Assembly (NCBI GenBank): GCA_021769885.1
Contig: JAETSA010000009.1
Span: forward strand, 62,001 to 126,000
Direction: 5' to 3'
Origin: Bacillota bacterium
GTDB taxonomy: Bacteria > Bacillota > Clostridia > Oscillospirales > Acutalibacteraceae
Length of the DNA stretch: 64,000 nt
In this document: piece by piece, positions 1 through 7,422 of the stretch
Layout of the letters: the number at the start of each line of letters is the position of its first letter
Numbering within the stretch: position 1 is the stretch's first letter
Notes under the pieces: model-generated
The model's input: only the letters and a program-made list of their open reading frames with translations
The model's database searches: none
Told to the model about the DNA's origin: nothing
Made by a program: the position numbers and the translations under genes

Positions 1-633
1 GGCGGTCTGATCCATCAGCCCGCAGGGCTTGCCGAAATATTCGTTTTCGGCGTACTGCGCAATTTTTGCAATCGTCACTGCGTCTACTTTGCCGTCGTTA
101 TAAAGATAGTTGAGCATCGTGCCGACCAATACCTCGTATGCCGCCGAGGACGAAAGCCCCGAGCCCGACAGCACGCGCGAAGCGGTTGCCGCATCGAAGC
201 CGCCGATTTTGTAGCCGTAATTGAGGAAGCCCTGGCACATTCCGCGCACGAGGGCCGGGGAATGCCCGATTTCGCTTTCCTGCACGGACAAATCCGACAG
301 GTCTACGACGTCCATAGAATAGCCCGCGCTTTTCACGCGGACAATATTCTCGGAATTTACTGCCGCCGCCGCGACAGCATCCAAATCAATGCCTGCCGCC
401 AATACCTTGCCGTGGTTGTGGTCGGTATGATTGCCGCCGACCTCGGTTCTGCCGGGGGCGGAAAACAAACGGATATCGCGCTCGCCCGCATACAGGCGGG
501 CAAACTCATCCGCCAATGCGGCGTAACGGTCATATTGCGCGTGAACGGCTTCGTCTGTGACATATACGCGGCGGAGTCTGTCATCATAAGCACCTGCGTA
601 CAGGGCTTCTTTTAAAGCGGATTGTGTAGGCAT
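1..633 (-). CDS. galK: Galactokinase, N-terminal 211 residues (3' end outside window)
   Basis: The enzyme phosphorylates galactose with ATP in the first step of the Leloir pathway, in the cytoplasm. The open frame runs off the left edge of the window. Visible GHMP-kinase signatures are the galactokinase motif APGRTEVGGNHTDHN (about residues 59-73), the glycine/serine-rich ATP loop SGSGLSSSAAYE (156-167) and FGKPCGLMDQ (200-209), which contains the expected catalytic Asp. The start at 633 is an ATG preceded by GAAAGGATG. About half of a usual 390-430 residue galactokinase is present. The next gene (VTT protein) ends 14 bases upstream on the same strand, so the two may be cotranscribed. A related GHMP sugar kinase is a less likely alternative. 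Confidence 0.9.
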   Translation of the reverse strand, partial: MPTQSALKEALYAGAYDDRLRRVYVTDEAVHAQYDRYAALADEFARLYAGERDIRLFSAPGRTEVGGNHTDHNHGKVLAAGIDLDAVAAAAVNSENIVRVKSAGYSMDVVDLSDLSVQESEIGHSPALVRGMCQGFLNYGYKIGGFDAATASRVLSGSGLSSSAAYEVLVGTMLNYLYNDGKVDAVTIAKIAQYAENEYFGKPCGLMDQTA

Positions 634-647
634 ATGGAAACATCCTT

Positions 648-1463
648 TCAGCTCTTTTCGAGCGGTGTGTCTTTGTTTTTAAAATTGTTATTGTAAAATT
701 CAATAAGCTTGTTGATGCCGAACAGGGAAAGTCCCGAAATGGTGAACAAAATCACGAACGGCAAAATGAATGCCATAGAGAACGGATTGAATACGTTGCG
801 GCCAATGAAGCTGTAGGATACGATTTTCGGCATAAAGCCCAACAGCGAAAACAGCAGATACTGCCGAAAATCAAACCGCATCGCGCCGTACACTTGACTG
901 ATGGTATTGACGGGGAAGCTCGGCACTAAGCGAAATGCAAACAAAAGCCCCGCCTTTGCCTTGTTGTCGGCTTTGTTGAGGATGCGCTCCACATCCTTAT
1001 TGCGCGTTAAAAATCGGTGTACGATGCCGCCGCCGAGGTATTTGCCCCAAAAATATTTCACGCCTAACAGAAGAAGCATTCCCGTAATATTGATTAAAAT
1101 CGCATAGGGCGTGGGAAATGCGATACCCGCTATGACGCAGACGGCGGAAATGGGCAGGGGAATGATGGATTTTGACAGATAAATGAGCAAAATCGCCACA
1201 ATGACCAGCCATTTATTCGGCAGAGCGGCAACCGCATATTCAAATTCTGCTAAGCGGGTCATCAAATCAGCGTAATGCTCTAAAAAGGTCGGGTCCTGGA
1301 ACAGCCAACCGACAATCAGCAGTACAGCCGCCAAAATAAGCAGTATTCCGCCCAAAAGATTCAAAAGCTTTTTTCGGTTCAGTTTCTTGTGCGCCAGCCG
1401 TACCACCGCCTTTCCGTGTGTATGGTATTTGTTATACAATTCTGCAATCAGGGCATACAACAC
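648..1463 (-). CDS. VTT-domain (TVP38/TMEM64, DedA-like) membrane protein
   Basis: Integral membrane protein of the VTT/SNARE-associated superfamily, whose members are thought to be lipid scramblases or transporters; the substrate cannot be read from sequence. An N-terminal basic stretch is followed by a hydrophobic helix (about residues 35-55), then the VTT core with the diagnostic FRLVPSFPVNTISQVYGAMR segment (about 178-197) and a C-terminal hydrophobic pair. At 271 residues the length is normal. The start is uncertain: 1463 is a GTG without a clear ribosome site, and a GTG about 20 codons in follows GGAAAGG. It lies just upstream of galK on the same strand; no functional link is evident. 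Confidence 0.8.
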   Translation of the reverse strand: MLYALIAELYNKYHTHGKAVVRLAHKKLNRKKLLNLLGGILLILAAVLLIVGWLFQDPTFLEHYADLMTRLAEFEYAVAALPNKWLVIVAILLIYLSKSIIPLPISAVCVIAGIAFPTPYAILINITGMLLLLGVKYFWGKYLGGGIVHRFLTRNKDVERILNKADNKAKAGLLFAFRLVPSFPVNTISQVYGAMRFDFRQYLLFSLLGFMPKIVSYSFIGRNVFNPFSMAFILPFVILFTISGLSLFGINKLIEFYNNNFKNKDTPLEKS

Positions 1464-1577
1464 GAGTATATATATTTCTAATTTTATAACAAATTCCGCT
1501 TGCGGTCAATAAATTCGGGAAATAAATTTTTATTTCGCATAAACCCAAACAGCAAATCACAATTCGTAGGGGCGGAT

Positions 1578-1642
1578 GAAGATTCCCCTATTAGGGGAAA
1601 TGTCACAAAGCAACAAAAGGGTAATGGCGTAGCCGTAACTTC
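1578..1642 (-). repeat. T2 hairpin element, copy 1
   Basis: Reverse-orientation T2 (GAAGATTCCCC...GTAACTTC) sitting in the loop of the palindrome GTAGGGGCGGATG...CATCCGCCCG. The middle hairpin is decayed (GTCACAAAGCAAC instead of GTCGCGAAGCGAC). Confidence 0.7.
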
Positions 1643-1728
1643 ATCCGCCCGCGAAATTCGACACCCCGTAGGGGCGAACTGTGTTCGCCCGTCAACTTCT
1701 GAAAAAACTTTTCGGGACGCTGAGGGGG

Positions 1729-1790
1729 CGGGTGTCTAGTGGACACCTCTAAGCGAAGCTTAGAAGCACCGACCGAGCCGGCAGGCGAGA
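1729..1790 (-). repeat. T1 hairpin element, copy 1
   Basis: Reverse orientation, middle hairpin of the CTAAGCGAAGCTTAG type, paired with the GGTGTCY...GGACACC form of the third hairpin. Inserted in a palindrome that ends GTCGCCCCCTAC. Confidence 0.7.
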
Positions 1791-1878
1791 ACGTCGCCCC
1801 CTACGGGTTGGTGCGCTGATTTTACATATCGTGGGGGTAGCCCGGGCTCGCTGTCCGCTTTCGGGCGGGCGCGGAAGG

Positions 1879-1949
1879 TCTCGCCTGCCGGCTCGGTCAG
1901 TGCTTCTGCATACTTCCGTATGCAGAGGTCTCCACCGGAGACCCGCACC
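1879..1949 (+). repeat. T1 hairpin element, copy 2
   Basis: Forward orientation with the CTGCATACTTCCGTATGCAG middle hairpin and GGTCTCC...GGAGACC third hairpin. It interrupts a GGGCGGGCGCGG...CCGCCCCTAC palindrome. Confidence 0.7.
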
Positions 1950-1989
1950 CCGCCCCTACAAGGGGTAAAAGATAGGCAGGCGCAAAGAA

Positions 1990-2054
1990 TAATTGATAAA
2001 GGGATTGATGGGTACAAAGAAAAATTGATAAAGGATTGATGGGTACAAAGAAAA
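1990..2054. repeat. Tandem duplication of about 33 bp
   Basis: Two consecutive copies of a unit beginning AATTGATAAAGG and ending GGGTACAAAGAAA, differing by one G in a run. The second copy abuts the operon terminator. Confidence 0.75.
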
Positions 2055-2087
2055 ATCCCCAGTGCCGTTAAAAGGCATCGGGGATTT
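2048..2087 (-). terminator. Rho-independent terminator of the surface-protein operon
   Basis: On the minus strand an AATCCCC/GGGGATT stem with inner GATGCC/GGCACT pairing is followed by TTTTTCTTT. It starts 23 bases past the stop of the last gene at 2110. Confidence 0.85.
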
Positions 2088-2109
2088 CTTTTCTTAAACG
2101 TATTTCGAG

Positions 2110-3111
2110 TTATGCGGTTTCCTCTTCTTCATCATCGCGGCGTCTGCGAACAATCACAAACAGCAACAGGAAGAATGTGAACGCAAACACTGCACCTGCC
2201 GCGAGCGGGTACTCACGAATCAAGGCGCCCGTTTTGGAAATGACGGGATTGTCGAAAATCGGGTGGTCGGGAACAGGCTCAGGATCTTTGCCGATGCGGA
2301 TTTCTGTCCAATCATCAGGCATATTTACGTCCGGTTTGCCGTCGCCGTCTTTATCGATGCCGCCGTCGCCGTGAACAACAAAGTCCAAATGCACTTCCGT
2401 TGTCCCCTCGGGAACGGTAATCAGCTGTGTTCCGTCAGGAAGCACCTCAACAGTAATCTCAGTCACTTCATCGCTGACTTCCAGCACAAAGCTCGTCACA
2501 CCTGCGGGGGTGCCATCCGGATTGCAGATGGTTACAGTATGGTAGCCGTCCTTGATTTCGTCTACTCTGTAGTTGCCTTCATCATCGGCAGTCGTTTCGG
2601 TTTCGCCGAAATCTATTTCCAGCTTTGCACCCGGGAACGGATCGTCATCTTTAAAGACGCCGCCGCGCATTGCAATATGGTCGCAGTCATCGCCGGGCTT
2701 GTCGGGGTTCTCGGGATCATATTTCGGATCGTCGGGGTCGACAGGCGGCACATCTTCACACTTTTCAAAGGTAAAGACCACGTCCATATCGGTATGGATA
2801 TCCAAAAGTGATAACTGACCGTGCAGGACTTCGTCGGTGACGTCTACGCCGTTTACGGTTACCGATTTCAAATGGCTGTCGGGTTTTTCGACAATGGACA
2901 GAATCACGTCGTCAAAGCGTTCTACAGTGACAGAACTCTCGCTTGCGAGAATGGTATCCTGATACAGGATGTAACCGCCCTCGTTATACGTTATGGTAAT
3001 TTCATGGGTGCTCGGCACAACGGTCGTCAGCTGTGTATCTGCGGCAAATGCGCCAAAGGAAAGGCAAATGCACAAAAGTACAGCCAAAACCGCACTGCTG
3101 ATTTTCTTCAT
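2110..3111 (-). CDS. Membrane-anchored surface protein with Asp/Pro-rich linker
   Basis: Not assigned to a named family. A signal peptide (residues 1-24, ending AFAA) leads into a beta-rich region, a Pro/Asp-rich linker (about 115-145), a segment resembling carboxypeptidase-regulatory-like beta-sandwiches (GAKLEIDFGETETTADDEGN onwards, about 160-230), an acidic DKDGDGKPD stretch that could bind calcium, and a C-terminal membrane helix (about 297-320) ending RRRRDDEEEE. No LPXTG motif is present, so attachment is by the membrane helix rather than sortase. It is the last gene of the operon that starts at 12609 and is followed by a clear terminator. Inference: it anchors or organises the small secreted proteins encoded upstream. 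AAGGAGG-type ribosome site precedes ATG 3111. Confidence 0.7.
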   Translation of the reverse strand: MKKISSAVLAVLLCICLSFGAFAADTQLTTVVPSTHEITITYNEGGYILYQDTILASESSVTVERFDDVILSIVEKPDSHLKSVTVNGVDVTDEVLHGQLSLLDIHTDMDVVFTFEKCEDVPPVDPDDPKYDPENPDKPGDDCDHIAMRGGVFKDDDPFPGAKLEIDFGETETTADDEGNYRVDEIKDGYHTVTICNPDGTPAGVTSFVLEVSDEVTEITVEVLPDGTQLITVPEGTTEVHLDFVVHGDGGIDKDGDGKPDVNMPDDWTEIRIGKDPEPVPDHPIFDNPVISKTGALIREYPLAAGAVFAFTFFLLLFVIVRRRRDDEEEETA

Positions 3112-3147
3112 GAAACCACCTCCTTACTTTGTTCCTTTTGGATTCTG

Positions 3148-3660
3148 TTACGGTGCAACATAGGTCACGGTGTAAACCAATGTACCTGTATACTCCGCAA
3201 TCGGCACGCCGGAGAAGTTCGCGACAGTCACAGTCGGTGCTGCTGCGGGAGCGGCATCATTGTTGACTTCGGCAAAATTAGTGTTGCCGCCGTTTGCAAG
3301 GGAGAAGTTCAGGTACTTCTCAGTGCCGGGGTTGGTCATATTGCCGCCGTTGTTTGCGGCAACACCGACAACCAGCTTTGCACCGAGGAGCAGCTGCGAG
3401 GTTACTTTGTAGGAAGCATCCTGCGCAGTGGTATCGCCCCAACCGATTTGAATGTCGGCGGGGATGGTTACAGTATAAGTATAGGCATCTTCGCCGGTAT
3501 CTTTTGTCGTTTTGGTAAACACATCTGCGGTAGCTGTCTGCTTATTCTCTACCGGCACAGGCGTATCTTTATTGATTTCCTGTGTGCCGGCGGCGAATGC
3601 GGGAACGCAAACTGCAAACAGCATCACAACCGCCAATACGACAGAAAGGATTTTTTTCAT
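3148..3660 (-). CDS. Small secreted paralogue 8 (170 aa)
   Basis: Secreted beta-rich protein of the local paralogue family; function unknown. Signal peptide MKKILSVVLAVVMLFAVCVPAFAA is followed by a variable head and the family module: YTVTIPADIQIGWGDTT, a QLLLGAKLVVGV segment and the C-terminal strand IAEYTGTLVYTVTYV. It differs from its neighbours in the QDASYKVTSQLLLG block, which matches the C-terminal module of the 1728-residue protein (QDASYKVDCALLEG) better than it matches the adjacent small genes, so it may be the closest relative of that module. Start ATG 3660 follows AAGGAG. The gap to the preceding gene is 51 bases. Confidence 0.75.
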   Translation of the reverse strand: MKKILSVVLAVVMLFAVCVPAFAAGTQEINKDTPVPVENKQTATADVFTKTTKDTGEDAYTYTVTIPADIQIGWGDTTAQDASYKVTSQLLLGAKLVVGVAANNGGNMTNPGTEKYLNFSLANGGNTNFAEVNNDAAPAAAPTVTVANFSGVPIAEYTGTLVYTVTYVAP

Positions 3661-3711
3661 TAAAATCGCTCCTTATGTAAATTAAGGCACGTTTGTGTTT
3701 TGCAGTTTTCC

Positions 3712-4239
3712 TTACGCGTTAACAACTTCAACGGTGAAGGTGAGGTGGTCCTCGTACTCCGCAATCGGAGCTGCCTGCCAAGCAGTATCAGCAATGTCGA
3801 TGTTGAAGGTTCTGTTGGTATCAACGATTTCGTTGTCAGTGGTGTAATTGAGGGTATCAATTACAGCACCGCCGTTGGTCTGAGAGAAGGTGTAAGGAAG
3901 AGTCTTGTCGGTGCTTGCATTTTTCAGTGCCTGTTCACCGTTCTGGCTGGTAGCGGAAAGCGCAAGGCGTTTGCCGAGCTCAAGCTGAGTTTTTACGTGA
4001 TAGGAGAACAGGGTTTTGGTCGCGCCCCATTTGATTGGGGTTTCTGCAGGGATGGTTACCTGATAAGAAACAAAAGTGGGGTCGGTTTCGGTGGAAGTAT
4101 AGACTCTGGAATCGCCGGTCTGTTTCCCCTCAACGGGTACGGGCTGGTTGTCATTGATGATAATGTCTGCCGCGAATGCGGGTACGCAAACGGCGAACAT
4201 CATAACAATTGCCAAAGCAAGAGCAATAATCTTTTTCAT
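3712..4239 (-). CDS. Small secreted paralogue 7 (175 aa)
   Basis: Signal peptide of the family (ending VPAFAA), then the NDNQPVPVEGKQTGDSRVYT head, VTIPAETPIKWG, TQLELGKRLALSAT and the terminal AEYEDHLTFTVEVVNA. Nearly identical at DNA level to the next upstream gene (4279-4803), which marks a recent duplication. AAAGGAG lies seven bases before ATG 4239. No catalytic motif, no anchor; presumably exported by Sec and either released or assembled on the surface. Confidence 0.75.
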   Translation of the reverse strand: MKKIIALALAIVMMFAVCVPAFAADIIINDNQPVPVEGKQTGDSRVYTSTETDPTFVSYQVTIPAETPIKWGATKTLFSYHVKTQLELGKRLALSATSQNGEQALKNASTDKTLPYTFSQTNGGAVIDTLNYTTDNEIVDTNRTFNIDIADTAWQAAPIAEYEDHLTFTVEVVNA

Positions 4240-4278
4240 TTTAAATAACTCCTTTCAAAATGAAATACAAGGGAAAGC

Positions 4279-4803
4279 TTACGCGTTAACAACTTCAACG
4301 GTGAAAGTGAGGTAGTCCTGATATTCCGCAACCGGGGCTGCCTGCCAAGCAGCGTCAGCGATATCGATGTTGAAGGTTCTGTTCATATCCACAATCTCGT
4401 TCTCGGTGGTGTAGCTAAGGGTGTCCAAAGCTTCGCCGCCGTTGGTCTTGGAGAAAGTGTACGGAAGGAACTTGTCGGTGTTTGCGTTTCTCAGTGCCTG
4501 TTCGCCGTTCTGACCCACACAAGTGATTGCAAGGCGTTTGCCGAGATCAAGATGGGTCTTTACGCCGTAGGAGAACAGGGTTTTGGTTGCGCCCCATTTG
4601 ATTTGGGTTTCTGCGGGGATGGTTACCTGATAAGAAACGAAAGCGGGATCGGTTTCGGTGGAAGTATACACTCTGGAATCTCCGGTCTGTTTCCCCTCAA
4701 CGGGTACGGGCTGGTTGTCATTGATGATAACACTTGCCGCGGCGGGTACGCAAACGGCGAACATCATAACAATTGTTAAAGCAAGAGCAATGATCTTTTT
4801 CAT
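4279..4803 (-). CDS. Small secreted paralogue 6 (174 aa)
   Basis: Twin of 3712-4239. The signal peptide cleavage region is one residue shorter (VPAAASV in place of VPAFAADI), and substitutions cluster in the second half (THLDLGKRLAITCVGQ), where it carries a cysteine absent from its twin. Same VTIPAETQIKWG and AEYQDYLTFTVEVVNA blocks. Start ATG 4803 with AAAGGAG. Member of the same transcript, 39 bases from each neighbour. Confidence 0.75.
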   Translation of the reverse strand: MKKIIALALTIVMMFAVCVPAAASVIINDNQPVPVEGKQTGDSRVYTSTETDPAFVSYQVTIPAETQIKWGATKTLFSYGVKTHLDLGKRLAITCVGQNGEQALRNANTDKFLPYTFSKTNGGEALDTLSYTTENEIVDMNRTFNIDIADAAWQAAPVAEYQDYLTFTVEVVNA

Positions 4804-4842
4804 TTTAAATAACTCCTTTCAACATAAAATACAAGGAAAAAC

Positions 4843-5370
4843 TTACGCGTTAACAACTTCGACTGTAAAGGTGAGATAACCGGTGTATTCGTTAACCGGA
4901 ACTGCCTGCCATGCTGTGGAAGCGATGTCGATGTTGAAAGTTCTGTTGGTATTTACAACTTCGGATTCGGTGGTGTAGTTGAGGGTCTCGATTGCTTCGC
5001 CGCCGTTGGTTTTGGAGAACGAATAGGGAAGCTTGTTGCCTGCTGCGTCAACCAATTCGTTTGCACCGCTCTGGCTTGCTGCGGAGATTGCAAGACGTTT
5101 GCCCGCCTCCAACTGCGTTTTTACGCTGTAGGAGAAAAGGGTCTTTACTTTTTCCCACGGGATGATGGTTTCAGCAGGAATGGTTACAACATAGGAAGCA
5201 CCGTCAGTGCCGTCTTCTTTCTCCGTAGAGGTTTTCAGCAAAGAATCTGTAGTCTGTTTGCCGTCAACAATTGCGGGAGCGTTGTCGGTGATGGTGGTTA
5301 CTGCGAATGCGGGTACGCAAACCGCAAACATCATAATAACGGATAATACAATAGCAAGTACTTTTTTCAT
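4843..5370 (-). CDS. Small secreted paralogue 5 (175 aa)
   Basis: Third member of the subgroup with the VVDGKQTTDS-like head, VTIPAETIIPWEKVKTLFSY block and NEYTGYLTFTVEVVNA terminus. The start is placed at ATG 5370 because AAAAGGAG lies eight bases upstream; a longer frame from 5394 would translate through that ribosome site. Signal peptide MKKVLAIVLSVIMMFAVCVP. The usual G of the IPWG motif is replaced by E here. Confidence 0.75.
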   Translation of the reverse strand: MKKVLAIVLSVIMMFAVCVPAFAVTTITDNAPAIVDGKQTTDSLLKTSTEKEDGTDGASYVVTIPAETIIPWEKVKTLFSYSVKTQLEAGKRLAISAASQSGANELVDAAGNKLPYSFSKTNGGEAIETLNYTTESEVVNTNRTFNIDIASTAWQAVPVNEYTGYLTFTVEVVNA

Positions 5371-5408
5371 TTTCTGGAACTCCTTTTGAAACATTTAATA
5401 TACAGCAA

Positions 5409-5891
5409 TTAGATAACTGCCGCTGTAAAGGTAAGGGTGTCGGAATACTCTCCGACAATCGCGTTTGCCCAGTCCGCTTGTGCGATGGAGAGGGTCAGCA
5501 GATTGCTGATTGCGGGATTGACAACGGGTGTTTCGGAAGTATAAGCCAAAGCGCCTGTAAGGGTATAGGGCAATTTGATGGCGGCATCTTCTGTAAGTGC
5601 CATTTTGTTATTGCCTGCAACCGTAACTTTCAGCTGTTCGCCGTAAGCGAGATGTGCTTCCACAACATAAGCCATATCGACGGAGGCTTTGCCCCACGGG
5701 ATGGTGGTATTCGCAGGAATGGTCACGCTGTATCTTCTGCCGTCTTCACCGGTTTCGGTTTTGGTAGAAGTCTTGACGATGGTGGTGCCGCTCTGCTCGG
5801 TCTTGTCGGTAATGGGGTTTGCGGCAAATGCGGGAACGCAAACTGCAAACAGCATTACAACTGCCAGCGCGACGGAAAGAACTTTTTTCAT
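5409..5891 (-). CDS. Small secreted paralogue 4 (160 aa)
   Basis: Founder-type member of a second subgroup (with the two genes upstream) that has a shorter head: a Gln-Ser-Gly-Thr segment, then TSTKTETGEDGRRYSVTIPA, IPWGKASVDMAYVVEAHL and the terminal VGEYSDTLTFTAAVI. Signal peptide ends VPAFAA. AAAGGAG before ATG 5891. Function unknown. Confidence 0.75.
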   Translation of the reverse strand: MKKVLSVALAVVMLFAVCVPAFAANPITDKTEQSGTTIVKTSTKTETGEDGRRYSVTIPANTTIPWGKASVDMAYVVEAHLAYGEQLKVTVAGNNKMALTEDAAIKLPYTLTGALAYTSETPVVNPAISNLLTLSIAQADWANAIVGEYSDTLTFTAAVI

Positions 5892-5916
5892 AATATGTTA
5901 CTCCTTTCGCCTTCGC

Positions 5917-6399
5917 TTACAGTGCTACAACAGCCGCCGTATAGGTCAGCGTGCCGACATATTCTTCAACAACTGCATAGTTCCAAGCGTCAGCAGAAAC
6001 ATTCAGGGTAAGTGCCTGAGCCGCCGCCGGATACACAACGGGAGCCGTTGCCTTGTAAGCAGTTGCACCGTCGAGAGTGTATGCGAGGGTGTATTTTCCG
6101 TCAGCGGTTTTCATTGTGCCGTCAGCCGCAACGGATACAGAAACAGCCTTGTTTCTGGTGAGGTGGGATTCCACGCTGTAGCCGACATCTGCGGAGGGCT
6201 GTTTCCAATAAAGGGCGGTGTCCGCCGGGATGGTGACGACAAATGTAGCAGCATCTTCGCCGGTTTCGGTTTTGGTGGAGGTTTTGACGAGAACGTCGCC
6301 GGATTGCTCGGGCATCTGATTCAGTCTAGCAGCAAATGCAGGTACGCAAACTGCAAACAGCATCACAACAGCCAAAGCCAGAGAGAGAACTTTTTTCAT
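5917..6399 (-). CDS. Small secreted paralogue 3 (160 aa)
   Basis: Second-subgroup paralogue. In place of IPWG it has LYWKQP after VTIPADTA, and ends VVEEYVGTLTYTAAVVAL. The start is set at ATG 6399, eight bases after GAGGAG; the upstream in-frame TTG at 6414 would include the ribosome site. Signal peptide MKKVLSLALAVVMLFAVCVP. Confidence 0.75.
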   Translation of the reverse strand: MKKVLSLALAVVMLFAVCVPAFAARLNQMPEQSGDVLVKTSTKTETGEDAATFVVTIPADTALYWKQPSADVGYSVESHLTRNKAVSVSVAADGTMKTADGKYTLAYTLDGATAYKATAPVVYPAAAQALTLNVSADAWNYAVVEEYVGTLTYTAAVVAL

Positions 6400-6445
6400 C
6401 GTTTTGCTCCTCAACTTTTAGTTTTTTATACAAATCTGATTTGAA

Positions 6446-6922
6446 TCAGACGATTGCCGCTGTGAAAGTAAGGGTATCTGCGTAATCACCGACAACTGCG
6501 GTTTTCCAAGCAAGGTCTTGGACGTTCACGGTGACGGTCTGATCAGCTGCGGGATAAACATTCGGCACGTCCGCAGTGAAATCAACCGCACCTGTAAGGG
6601 TGTAGGGCAGCTCGTAGGTTTTGGAAGCCGCGTAGGTCATTTTGCCGTTGCCTGCAACCTTCACGTTTACGAACTCATTGTCCCCGAGATGGGATTCTAC
6701 AGCGTAAACAAGGTCAGTTGTCAGGTCGCCCCACGGAATCTCCGTATCTGCGGGAATGGTTACGGTAAAGCTTCTTGCATCATCGCCGCCACTGGTCTTG
6801 GTCGTGGTTTTGACAATTACAGTACCGCTCTGTCCGTCTGCTGTAAGATCCGCCGCAAATGCAGGAACACAAACCGCAAACAGCATCACGACCGCCAAAG
6901 CAATGGAAAGTGCTTTTTTCAT
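6446..6922 (-). CDS. Small secreted paralogue 2 (158 aa)
   Basis: Second-subgroup paralogue with VTIPADTEIPWGDLTTDL, AVESHLGDNEFVNVKV and terminal VVGDYADTLTFTAAIV. Signal peptide ends VPAFAA; AAAGGAG precedes ATG 6922. 28 bases separate it from the gene upstream, as expected within one transcript. Confidence 0.75.
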   Translation of the reverse strand: MKKALSIALAVVMLFAVCVPAFAADLTADGQSGTVIVKTTTKTSGGDDARSFTVTIPADTEIPWGDLTTDLVYAVESHLGDNEFVNVKVAGNGKMTYAASKTYELPYTLTGAVDFTADVPNVYPAADQTVTVNVQDLAWKTAVVGDYADTLTFTAAIV

Positions 6923-6950
6923 AGCGATTATCTCCTTTCAAGATAATGAA

Positions 6951-7391
6951 TTACTGATTTTTATACTCGGCAGTAAAGGTCAGCACATCTTTGTGCTCGC
7001 CTGCCGCCGCTGTCGCCCAAGCCTCCTCTGTTACCAAGGCGGCGAGGGGGAAACTCTTGCCGACTTCGCCCGGTGCAAACACCATAGCGTCCGCACCCGA
7101 AAGGGTATAAGCAATGGATTTCTCTGCGTCAGTCACATTAACCAATTTGTAGTCATTGGCAGAAGCCACAGTGACCGCAACGCATTTTTGCGGTTCAATC
7201 AGCATTTTTTCAGCCGTAATTGCGCCGATCACGGTTTCGGGGGATTCCCACGGAATCTCCACATCCGCAGGATAGGAAAGCTGATAATCCACTTCACTGT
7301 GCGTCGTAATTTGCATTGACGATGCAAACGCCGAAACCGTGCAAAGTGCGAGCATCAGTACCGCAAGCCCTGCGGATAAAAATTTCTTCAT
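6951..7391 (-). CDS. Small secreted paralogue 1 (146 aa, divergent)
   Basis: The shortest and most divergent small paralogue. It keeps the signal peptide (ending VSAFAS), LSYPADVEIPWESPE in place of VTIPA..IPWG, and the terminal AGEHKDVLTFTAEYKNQ. The start is taken at ATG 7391, nine bases after AAAGGAG; the ATG at 7400 directly abuts that site and is a poorer choice. First small gene after the 1728-residue protein, 31 bases downstream of its stop. Confidence 0.7.
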   Translation of the reverse strand: MKKFLSAGLAVLMLALCTVSAFASSMQITTHSEVDYQLSYPADVEIPWESPETVIGAITAEKMLIEPQKCVAVTVASANDYKLVNVTDAEKSIAYTLSGADAMVFAPGEVGKSFPLAALVTEEAWATAAAGEHKDVLTFTAEYKNQ

Positions 7392-7422
7392 GACTCTCAT
7401 CTCCTTTCGTCCTCAATAAAGT

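Larger units (their letters stand above)
1566..1959. repeat. REP-type palindrome cluster (gap 1464-2109)
   Basis: The 646-base gap between the VTT gene and the surface-protein operon holds no gene. It contains four GTAG-headed palindromes: 1566-1651 (loop filled by a T2 element), 1678-1691 (GTAGGGGCG...CGCCCG), one in reverse orientation ending CTAC at 1804 (loop filled by T1), and one in reverse orientation ending CTAC at 1959 (loop filled by T1). A truncated GTAGCCCGGGCTCG...TGTCCG copy lies near 1834. Short open frames here are translations of the repeats. Confidence 0.8.
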
